A stretch of 64,000 bases of DNA from Larimichthys crocea (Eukaryota > Chordata > Actinopteri > Sciaenidae): positions 24,699,606 through 24,763,605 of the forward strand of contig NC_040017.1 in the NCBI RefSeq assembly GCF_000972845.2, written 5' to 3'. Below are positions 11,901-23,900 of the stretch, one piece after another. The notes below the pieces were generated by a model, which ran no database searches, was not told the DNA's origin, and worked only from the letters and a program-made list of their open reading frames with translations. Numbering within the stretch: position 1 is the stretch's first letter; each line of letters starts with the position of its first letter. The position numbers and the translations under genes are program-made.

Positions 11901-14900
11901 AATTACTGTTAACATTCTTCTTCAAACACACCTGCTGCAACAGAGAGAGCTAGAGCGCGAGAGAGACGTCTGCTCCCATTTCTGCTAACTACCAATTAGT
12001 ATTTTTCTGAGAGCTATTTTCCATGTAAATCTGCACATCTCCCAACAGGATGCTGCATGGTGAAAGCTGTGACCCAGTTCTGTCACTGCACCCCGTTCCA
12101 CTTTAATCTGTGCTGCACCACCATGCTATGCCTCCTCCTTTAATGAACCGAAAGGAAACAGAAAAATATAATAAAAACGTGCCGGACGTTGCCTCGTCGT
12201 AAATCTTGTAGCACTGGAGATGATGTACGGTTTCCAGCTTTAAATTGAATTGTAAAAAAAAACAAGAGAGACCCTTTAAAGCAGAGAGAGAGAGAGGAAG
12301 CTGTATTAAATTCCCCTCCGCAGATTCATACTGGGAAGAAAATGACAATACTTTTATCTCTGCCTCTGATAATTGGTTTACAGACAGCCACAGCTCGTCT
12401 TCTGGTCCTCCTCTTATATTTTGCACAAAGAAGAAGAAGTCGTCTGTTTTCTTGTCAGTTTGCAGCAGATGTAAGAAAACAAAATTCTCAGAGGGAGCCG
12501 GAGGAAATGTGAAGTACTGGCTTTATCTGTCAGCCACATGTGTGAATTCCAGCACTGTTTTCATTTCACTTCATTCTTATTACAGCACACCGCCGTCCCT
12601 CCTCCGAGCCGCCTTAGGAGCTTTTCTTTTTCTTTTCTTTTTTTGCACACGACTCACCAATTTCATCCTGAATCTCGTCGGCCACATAGGGTACTTTGTA
12701 GAGCAGGGATAGGCTCTGATTCATCCTCTCCTCGATCACACGCAGGTGGGTCATCACCTGTAAGACAAACATATGAGAGAGTCACGTTTTACTCCCAGGA
12801 TAAAAAAAAAATAATGAGAGATGGCACAATTTTACCAGTTACATCCAGAACTACAGCTTATAATAACTGTTTTTTATAGTATATAGCAGGTTCCTGAGGT
12901 TCTGTCTTCCAGCTGAACAACAGTGAAGACTGCAGAGGAATCGTGTTTTTTATTATATAAGATAGAGAGAAGCTGAAAATCCAATAAACACTGAAAATAA
13001 AATACTTAAAATGATAAATCAATCATTAAAATTGTTGTGGAATCATTTAATAGCGTATGACAAATCTATTACTCGTTCCAACACTAATCCAGTGACAACT
13101 AATTACAGACTGATTTGCAAACTGAAGAATAAAATCTTCATCCCGACAGTCTTTATTTGAAAGATAACATTAATCAAGCAGAAAATAAACCCTTATTCCA
13201 GGAAATCCCCCCTGAAACGATGAAAACTGAAGCTGATTGTCGACCAGCGAGCATCGTCGACAACAGTTTCTGCTTTTCCTGTTTGTTCAGCAGATGAAGA
13301 GGAAGGCAAAATGAGGTGGTGGAGATGAGGAGGTCTGTATGCCAGACACTGACAGCTGATACACCCAGCGTTGACATGAATTTTGAGGACATGAGCAGGA
13401 ACACAAGGGGGTCAAGACACAATCCAGGGATTGGATACCGAGATGGTGGGAGCGTACAGATACCTGGGTGGTGACATCCATCACAAACAACTCCTCTCAC
13501 CTCCTGCACGAGACTGTGGAGGCCTCCAACAGCTCCTTTAGCAACAGACTGCTCCTCCCACCATGTAAGAAGTCAAAGTCTGTCAGACTCTTTAACGCCA
13601 GCATGACTTCCTGACTTCTTATCTCGTCTTGAGCAACATCAACAATGACAACATGTCTAAAATGTGAACAATTACAAATCAGTCTTTTTTTTTTGGACAA
13701 ATTGATTCAACCAAGAAACTTCCTGAAATCTAATGACTGACTCTACAGTACAAGTCTGAGGACGTACAGTTAGCTGATCTCTACCCCGAATATAAACGCT
13801 CCGAGGCGAGGGAGTCACTCATGTTCACAAATTGAACAGAACTGTCAGAAATGTGCTTTCTGGAAGAGTGCTTTTTTTTTTTGTTTAAAAAGATGAACTC
13901 AGACTCAGCTCACAGCCAGCCAACATGCAGACATAAAACAAGTTGCTGCGTGTGATATTAAAATCAATTTTGAAAACCCTGAACAGACTGCCTGTCAGCT
14001 TCGGAGATAACCACCGTATCACAGTTTGGGGTGGAAAAATAAATTCTTTTGATCGAGCTGCATCAACATAAAAAAAAGAAAAAAAAAGAAAGAAGAATAT
14101 TCTCCAGTCACTTTCCCTGTTTCTACCAGCAATATGATGTTTAGAGAGGAGAAATAGTCCCACATATCTGCTGCCAAATTGGCTGGCAGAATATAAAAAG
14201 CTACCGACGAAGCTGACCAGCTCTTGGCAGGTAACCAGTGTTTATTTCCCACTCTGGTGATTGACTGTTTTAATCCTCCAACACATGGCTGCAGTGCACC
14301 AGAGCCAGCGACAGATGGCAATAATGCACCTTTCCCCCCCATTTTAAAAAAAAGGCACGCCGCAACCCCCGTGGCACCTTCCTGTCGATGTTTGACAAAC
14401 AATCCTCATTATGATGATTACATGTCCCATTGTTGGGGAAGAGATTTCGATGCATCTGGCAACTTCTCCTAAACTAGACGAGCGGGGGATTTCATAACAA
14501 GGGAATATTCTTGAGCCCCGGAAAGTCACCTAACACAGAAATATAAATCACAAAAAAAAGCCACTGCTTAGAAAGGATTCATTTATAAGTCGCGTGTCAA
14601 ATCCGCAAACAAGTTGAGTTGCAGAAACTTGCTGCAGACCGGCTGAGTGAAGAAATACACCGCGGGAGCACAACAATACAGATTGGCTTCACATGACTGA
14701 GCACAGAGGCTCACCGCCTCCCAGATCCCACGATTCATCTAAATAGTAACCCTCCGGTGCTTTCGCTCCCCTTCCTCACTATGTTGTCATCCATCTGCTG
14801 TGTTATCTGCAATGGTGGAGGGTAACTATAAATGGTGTCGAAGGGCAGTGACACACACAGGCGAGTACATCTAACAGAGGAGCTTCCAGCCAAATCCCTG

Positions 14901-17900
14901 CGCAGCGGCTCAGAGTCCAGCATTACACAAGACCTGCGCAATGTTAATCTTCAGCTGAGGCTTAAGTGAATGAAACGCCCGCCCTCCTCCGTCAAACAAG
15001 CCTACACACTCCTCCTGGGCTTCAACTCAGAGAAACACACACTCTTTCTACCTCCTACACACTTAGAAACAGGGCAGAGAGGAGGCAGGCTGAGACATCG
15101 TTACATCTCCCCTGTCTGAGCAGGAATAGGAGGAGTGTGAGATCTTGGAGTGGCTCGGCATGAGGTTTCAGATTTACTGACACGGCCTCTAATATAACAT
15201 CTTCATTGCCAAAACTAACTCAGGAAGGATACAAAACTTTAAAGTACTGGCAGGTACTAATTAAACGGAAAATGGACTCTGCAGAGCTGAAGGAGTGAGT
15301 TAGGAGGAGTAAGATAACTAAATATAACAAAAATGGCCAGCTTCTCATATGTGGGGTTTTGATACATTTCTTAAGCATCTTAAGGATATAAAAAACTGAC
15401 CTGTGACTTCATCTGAGCAGCCTTCTCAGGATCAACAGCCAGGACGTGCTGGTAGTGGCGGGTGGTGTGCTGGCGGTCCTTGTTCTCGGCACGGACGTAT
15501 CTTCTGAGGGCTTGCAGGATGCGATGGGGCTGATGGAGGCGAGGGAGTGGAGGGAAGAAGAAAAAGAAGGAGAAGGAGAGGGGTGGTTAGTGTAATTGGG
15601 TGTTAAGACGCAGCCTCATAACTATTTCTGTGTAATACTAAACTCTTAGACGGAGCTGTATGATGCAATCTTCCTGTCTTGTGTGAATAAAAGCGACATG
15701 ACAGCAGTTTCTCCTCTGAAGTATCAATCAGCTGCACTCATCTTCTATTTTATTCAGTTTAGATTTAATCAGATTAATATGATGTATGATGATAAACCTC
15801 AAATCGATGAAACATCATGACCAAACCCTCATAGCAGCATGCTCTTATTAGACATGAGCACACCTCGCTCCTGTGATAAGATGACAGGAACATTGCTGTC
15901 AAGTGTGAGGTGCAAAAAAAAAACAACTTTTCATATAACATGAATCTTGCATCTGCAGCACCTGAACTGAAATAGCATCACACCACAGGTGATGCAACTA
16001 GCAATTTTGGGAGTGTAACTGAAGCAGGATTTAAAAAAATAAATACTCTCAAGTCAGGCAACATTTATACAAGCAAATTAGTACAAAATAGAAATATTTA
16101 ATTATTTCTGTTTGGGGTAACAAGCCCAACAACACGCTGGTGGTGGTTAGAGCGGCACCACAACAGCGCGCTGGCGAAAGGATCAAAGGACTATTAGATG
16201 AGAGTTTAAAAAAACACGACGCAGGGATTAAAGCTGGAGGTTCAAATGTGATTGACTTTGTGCTCATGGAGGATTTGGGGATGCTGCAGTAATCCATCCT
16301 CCTCCTGATGAATTGCAAGTTAGCAGAGGATCTTTTGACAGAATATGAGATTAGCCACAGGCCATAAGTAGTGTAAGGCCACACGGAAAGGCGTGTGTGT
16401 GTGTTTACACATAGGACCGAGGTGCTGAAAAAGCAACAGACAGATGGAGAGAGGTGAGGATAATAGATGCTCTCAGAGCCCGGTGTGTTGTGTTTACCCT
16501 GGGGGGGTCGGCCTGCAGGGCAGCCAGGTAGTTCTCCAGGGCCAGACGGCGGCGGTCATTCAGCATAGCCTCCACCCGGGCGAGGTGTGTCTCCACCAGC
16601 TGTTGCTTCTCACTGGCTGCCTCCTCCTCCAGGGACTCCACCATTGCTTGGAAGTGCTATAAACAAAATCAGAAGTATATATAAATATGTATGCGAATCC
16701 TAAACAGTGTGGCATAACAGAGATCTTTCGACTTCTGCTTAAAACGGCCCTCGGTTTCACTCATGCGCCTCTCAGTCTTGTCAGGGGAGTGAGGGACTCA
16801 TTTAGAAGTCTCCCCATTCAGACGGTGCCCTAATTTAGCCTTAGAGTGATAAAGATAGAGCAGCCGGGGAAAAAGAGATCCTTAATGGCACAGGGAGTGA
16901 GGGACCTGAGGCATGTGAGCCGTCATATCTCACCCAAACAAAAGGACAAAGGCAGGACTCCTGGGGGAAAGGATCAGTGTCTTACCTGGATCAATGTCTG
17001 CCTCTCAGCCTTGGGCAGGTTCTTAGCCTGGCGATCAGCCTCTTCCCACTCTTTTCTTACCTGGAGTGAAAGACACAGAGAGAGAGAAGGAAATGAAGCG
17101 AGAGGTGAGGTGGTCCTCCTGCAATTGTTTACTCAGAGTGAGCCAGCATGTAGACGGAGCCTTTCATTGCACAAAGGTTACAGACCCTGAAAGTGTGACT
17201 TAGCTCCAGCTGCCATATTCTTGTATTAAACGTGTTCAAATCTGATTAATAGCTGGATGACTTGCACATTTTCTGGCCCCAAATTCCCTCAAGCAGCAGC
17301 TACTCTCGCCTCAACAAGCTTAAGCTTAATTTCTAAGCAAACTATGAATGTTGCACGCATTTTTGTTTGAGTTCTTGCATCCCAAATGTTTCACAGTCTT
17401 TTAATTTTACAGTGAAATCACAGCTACGGAGAAAGAATGCACAGTCGATGAAATAATCTGCCTTTAATGAGGAAAGGGCAGCAGCTTTCACCTCTGTGAA
17501 AAGAGGAAACGCTCTATTCATTTAGTAAATTTAAATGTTTATCACTATGCATATTTCTGTGATTGTAACGCTGTAGTTTTTTTTGGCTGGATGTTTCTAA
17601 ACAGCCAGAAAATTCTGCATCTGCAAAATATTATTTCATAAACTTGTGTATCCATAAAGCAGTAAAAATCCTGCTGGCTCATCCTGGTCACTCACCCTCT
17701 CCATGCGGTTGCGGTGCCTGATCTCCAGCTGCTCCTTGGCCCTCTGGAAGCGACTGTGCTCCTTGTCATCGGCCGGGGTCTCGAAGTAGATGTCAACATC
17801 ATCGGTGGGCTGTGGAATCGGAGGTGTGGCTGCAAAATTCAAGAAACAGATGGTGAGCGGACAGGGCTGCGAAGTGACAACAAGGCAGACAGACAGGCTG

Positions 17901-20900
17901 ACACAGAAACAGACAGACTGGTTGATCCAGGCAGACACAAGGCAGAGAGTCAAAGACAGACGGACAGACGACCGGGCACAGAGAGAAAGAGGGAGGGAGA
18001 GTTGAAAAGTGGAATACAGATTGAAGTTGGACAAAAAAATCTCACAGAAGCACTCCTCTCATTGGCGTTCTTCCACCCTCAGTAACTCTGATAAATGTAA
18101 CAGAATCTGACAGTCCTTCCTTTTGAATTCTTGTCATCTTCCCATCGGCTTTCTGCTGACAGCTCGCATCTCCAACACTAATGGAAATATCTCCACGTTT
18201 GACGGGCTGGGTCACGTGTGTCCGAGGCCAGGGGGCTCTGTTCTGGGTTCGTCACTACACAGTCACACAGGAGTCACTCCCTGCACCGCTGCATGTCGCA
18301 AAAACAATAACGCTCCGGGCTCGCAAACAAGACGAGACCTCATCGTTTTTTGTTTTTTTTACCTCACCATCATCATCATCATCACCACGAGGTGCTGACC
18401 TTTACTGCTTCAGCTCTTAAAATGTTTAAATACTCAAATGCAAAAGAAAAAAATAGTTGGTTATGGCTATGAATTGTGTTTGAACTGATGAAAAGTGTCA
18501 TTTAAGGTGCTTGCTGACGTGGGGATGCTCTAGTAAAAGTAGCGGCAGTGCTCTGTGAGCAGACAGACAGACAGACAGACAGGTTGTTTGCAGACAGACA
18601 GACAGCAACATGAACACATGACAGGAGTGAACACGAGCAGAGCAAACAAAGAAGAAAGAAAACTCCAGAAAATGTGTTTAAAGCTGCAGAAATGATGAAT
18701 TATGACATGTTTTTATATTTGACATACTGTTTTAATTTGAATTTTACTTGTTTCTCCAATTAAAACTCCTGACCTGGTCTGACCGCTGAGCAGGGTGTTA
18801 TTAAAAATGAATTTCAATATCTGAGTTTTTATTATTTTTTTCTTCATTTCAAAGAAGCCAAATTTCTCAAATGTTCAGCTTCATCCAAACACAAGAAGCT
18901 GTACAATCTAAAACTAGCAATGATTAAGATTATTACCTTTCATAATTAGGATTATCTTAATCATAATTCTTAATTATGATTAAGATAATCCTAATTATTA
19001 ATCATAATTCTTAATTATGACTAAAGTAAAGAAGAATATGAATCTGACGAGGCGTTTACGGTCTCTGTACTTCTGTACTCTGTCAGTACTGAGGTTGACC
19101 GGCTTGTAAGAAGTGAGTCCTGCAATAAACAATCTGTTCTCTTAAATATAGATATCTCTGTATCAACCAACTTTGTATTAAATTAATAACAATTAATTAT
19201 GTAATAAATCTTAATTTATTTCACTCTGATATTGTTTATATTGAATATTTCAACAGCACTTGAAGATCTGGACCCTGTGACATCTTATTCAATAACACAG
19301 TGCTAAAACTATTGATTGATGAATCTGTAATTATTAATTATTATACTGAATATTTCAACAAATTCAATTTAGTAGAGCATTATATACCAAAACTAATAAA
19401 TCACTGTGATATACATGAAAATATTAAGCCTATTTGGGAGAACTGGGTGGTAATTCAGTGAAACAATGCTAAAACTATTAATTGATTCATCTATTGATAG
19501 AAAATAGATGATCAAGTTATTCATTAATACCATAAAACTCTAATTGTGAGGGTTTGATTTAGATAATTGTTGATTTAATATCTGTCAATTTTTGAATTGT
19601 TTTGACAAAACAAGAGTAAATAAATATAATTAACAGATTATAATAATTCAATTAATAATCACTGGTATATCAGTGAAATAATAACAATTAAAAAAAAAAA
19701 GATGAGTGGTTGAATTGAGTTGTTGATTAATGTGGTGGAGGTGGTGCATGGTAACAGCTGTAGTGATTTGATGAGTGACAGCTGAAGACTGCAGAACAGG
19801 TGTCCTGCTTTAAAAGTCAGCGACAGACTAGATCATCCTGAAGTGTTTTCAGCAGAGAGTCTGCAGCAAAGACACAGACAGACAGAGGGAGAGAGGAGGT
19901 GGGTCGAGTTTTCAGACCGGGCCTCTGGCAGGTGAGACTTACTCAGGCGCTTGCACACGGCCATGCAGTACTCCTCTGAGTCGAAATTGTTGCGGTTGCC
20001 GGCGCAGCCCCCGTATATGAAGCGCACGCACTTCCTCTGGCTCATGTCGAAGTGCCAGCGGGGCATGGAGGCACGGCAGGGGCCGGTCTCAGCCTCCAGG
20101 GTGCACACCGCTGCCAGGGGACAGCTTGTTAGATCATCCTGCCACTAGAGGCAGCAGCACTAAATTCTTTAAACACTCATAAAAAAAAAAAAACTACCAT
20201 CAAACACTCCTTACTGCTTCTACATCTACAAATATGATAAAACAAAACAATAAAAATACTGGAGCGGCTCCTTCTCAAACACAATGAACAGGATTTATCA
20301 GCAGCAGTACAAACAAGGCTGGTGATTTGTCCTTGTACTCTGATAAAGCAGAACAGTACATCACAGTGTCGGCCGGGAGCTGAAGAAAGGGGTATTTGCT
20401 GATGCATACACTTATCTAATTACAGTCTGGCTGAGATTTAAGCATATAGCCGATAGTTTAAAAGTTAAAAAGGTTTGATTATATCTAAGTGGTGGGCTAA
20501 GTGCCAATAAGGGAGAGAGGGAGAGAGATAGAAGGAGGACGGTGCTTTATAATTTAAATCAACTCATTACAAACCTTTCACTTCCTGCAGAGTTTTGTCC
20601 TCATCTTGGCTGTCTGACATTTTACTGCTCTCTTTCTTCTCATCCTCGTCCTCGTCCTCCTTATCTGTCTCCTCGTCCTCGTAGACGTAGTGGTACTCCT
20701 CCTCTTCCTCGTCCTCCTCCTCGTCCTCCTCGTCCTCCTCCACCGGTTCCTCCTTTTGCGTGGGCTGCGCTTCAGCTGGCGTCAAACTGAACAGGGGAGG
20801 AGGAGGTAAGGGGTGATTGAGTGAAGACGTGGAAGCCGGGAAGAGGGGTGATTTATCAAGGCAGAGCAGCTGCCATAGGTCAATGTCAGAACACTTTAAT

Positions 20901-23900
20901 TCATCCAGATGGCCAATAATACCTGGCCTTCGCTGGAGAGCGGATATTACACTCGCAATATTTCAAAGACACACCACAATGGTTTATATGCAAACACTCA
21001 CCTGTCCTCCTCCTCCTCGACCAGGTCGGTATCGTCAATTTCCTCGTCCTCTACCTCCTCCTCTACGTCGTCCACCTCGGAGGGCGGGGAAGGTGGAACG
21101 GATTCCCCGGTGCGCGAGGCGGGGCAGCACACGTACTCGGTGCCGTGGAACTTGTCAATGCCACAGGGCAGCAGCATGCCGTAGCTGTGCAGCACCATCG
21201 AGCTTTTGGCACAAGCCTGACAGAGCAAGAAGAAGTGAGCGAGTGATGATATTGACTGAACGCGGCATTGATGAAGCTGCTGAGCTTTTCTCACTACTGT
21301 AAAATATCAACTTCAGCTTTGACAGGGTGACATTTGTTTAACCTTTATTCATCAAGGGAGAGCTAAAGGATGACAACGATCATGCCCCACGCCTGATGGA
21401 AGAGAGTGAGTCATCGAGGGAGGAAGCTAAATCAGTTACCTGATGTTGTTGACATGCAGCTCTAAGACTAATGGTGTTTTTATATATATTTATATATATA
21501 TAAAATGTGTTTAATCTGACGTCTACTCGTCCTTCTAAGCTGCAAAGATTCAACTACAGGATGTTGTTTTTAATGTCACATGTTCATATTTTTGATTCTT
21601 TTATCATCCATCCATCCATTCTCTGTAACCACTAATCCTCATCAGGCTCATGGGCAGCTGGAGCCTGTCCCAGCTATCCAGAAACAAGGACAGAAACCTG
21701 GACAAGTCTACACTTTATTACAAGACACACAGAGACAAACATCCATTCACACCTACGGCCAATTTAGAGTCACCAATTAACCTAATAAGTGCATGTCTTA
21801 CCCGGAGAAAACCCACGCAGACACGAGGAGAACCTCCACAGTGCTAACCACTGCACCACAGTGCGGCCCATAATTATTAATATTCTGAATTATAAATAAT
21901 GGTTGTTTGTCTCTGTGTGCCCTGTAATGAGCTGGCTGTACCTCGCCTCTCGTCCAAAAGTCAGCTGGGATCAGCTCCAGCCCCGCTGAGATCCTGATGA
22001 GGATAATGGACGGATGCATCGATGAATTATAAATATTCAAAATGATTTTTGCATCAAATGTGAACCCCAGTTTGAAGCATGTACACAGGACGAGCAGCAT
22101 CTCTGAAGAAAAGCACGTCTTCTTTATTCGATGTCTGCAGATATATATCTTTGCTCCTTTATGTGTGTGCTCACATCTTGCATAGACAGCATTCTTCATC
22201 CTTTCAGGTGTTTAGTAGCTATCCAGCCTCCGATGTGCTACCACTTTTTTTTATTTTGTGACTTCTAGCATTGTGTTTCTGTCCCTCGTGGTTACATGAC
22301 ACAGTAACAGATCTATACTCCTGCAGAATACAGACACACTGACTTTAGAGCAAGTCGTTTTCTCACATACCGACTAAAATGATTAATGGGCCACACTTCC
22401 AAAAAAAAAAAAAGTCATGCAGTCCTTTAACAGATGGGCTATTTTTCAACAATGCCGCGCTTCATATAGCAGCTAGGAGAGTACGACTTCAGTGTAACTG
22501 ATGGCTGCTGAGAAACTCCAGTGGAGCAGTCGAGGATTAGCCGCCCTGCTTAAGAACATCTCGGTGGCAGTTGGTGAGGGAGCTGAAATTGTTTCTGAAT
22601 CATTTTTTTCTCACCCAGATTTTCCCACTGGTAAGATTTATTACTGCTTGGCTGTAACAAATTTGTTATCGACTGCAGGTTGTTTGTGCCTCTGGATGTC
22701 ACACTATGTGCGAGGCTGTAAAGGCTGCTCCGTTTTGGGGCATTTGTGATGCATATTGGGAGGTGGAGTCAGGAAACGCGACGAGCAGACGGTTGATGGG
22801 CTCACTGAGATGCTGCTGCACATACTGTCGTGGTCAGAGTAGACCCCGAAGACTAGCTCTGGAGCTGCCCAGGAGGGATTAGCTGCATTACAGCCACAAC
22901 ACTAATCTGATTAGAAGCTGAAATGTGAGGGCTCCCAGTCAGCCTGTGATCAGAGAGCCTCAGAGACTCACAGAGACAGGTGGAAAGGTATTAGGGAGGG
23001 AAGATTGGAAAGTAATAAAAGTGTGATCAGTGCGACAGGGAGAATGGACTTTTTTCAAATTAGTTTAGTTTAATTTCTCAAAGTTAAGTTGATGCTTAAG
23101 ACTTCCTCTTCCCACAGGAACCTTTCTGCTATCTCCCAGAGACAGCCTCCCACTGTTTCCGGTGAGGTAATCCGTTCCTTACCTCTTTGGCGACGCCGTG
23201 CCACTGCTGATGGCTGACGCACATGTCCATGCGCTCCTTATGGAAGAACTTGCACTTCTCTGGAACCAGTAGTACGTCACTCACGAACTCGCCCACTGTA
23301 ACAGCAAATCACACAGACCAGTATGCCCGTTAGTCATGCCACCAATCTGTCCCAGTCACACTCCTGTTTGGTCACTGCCAGTGTTAGAAACAATAAATCT
23401 CCCACTGGGACTAAAAAAGGAATAACAGATGAGATGATTCAATAATTCATAGCTGCCTGGTCTTCATTACGGTTGTATAATAGAAATGGTATTTGACACT
23501 TGAACATCTGCCCGTGCACCTGAAGCCAAATGGGATCAGTCCCTTTCTCTACAACGCCGTATGAAACTCTGCAATCAGAATGGCAGAGGGGAAAATGAGG
23601 TTTCACACCGTGACTCTTTTTCAGGTAGTCAAGAGTCTTCCCGCGAAACAGTGATATCATTTACTTGATGAATTCAATTTGGAGATGTTTTATTCATATA
23701 ACCAGCTGACAGAAAGCAAATCGAGGGGAAATAAAAGAGATGAAAGCCGTCTTGTGAATTCCTATGAATAGTTTCAGGTCGAAAAACCAAGCATATGGCA
23801 CAGGGGTCATAAGAAAGATTAAGAAGGACAGCGACCGCTGATAGGCTGGCAGCGTGACGAGTCGCTCAGGTAGAAACACTATCAGCTATCAGAAACAGAT

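Larger units (their letters stand above)
17830..19942 (-). other. aplp2: aplp2 intron 7, downstream of the Kunitz exon
   Basis: 2.1 kb. Very AT-rich from about 18.7 to 19.7 kb, with a long hairpin at 18942-18998 and GACA arrays at 18561-18604. This intron bounds the alternatively used Kunitz exon. Confidence 0.8.
21217..23182 (-). other. aplp2: aplp2 intron 4
   Basis: 2 kb. Two oppositely oriented copies of a dispersed teleost repeat lie at 21605-21870 and 21900-22020. The rest is unremarkable. Confidence 0.8.

Noticed and set aside
20542..21302. Proline/arginine-rich plus-strand open frames
   Set aside because: They are complements of the Glu/Asp-coding exons 5 and 6 of aplp2.
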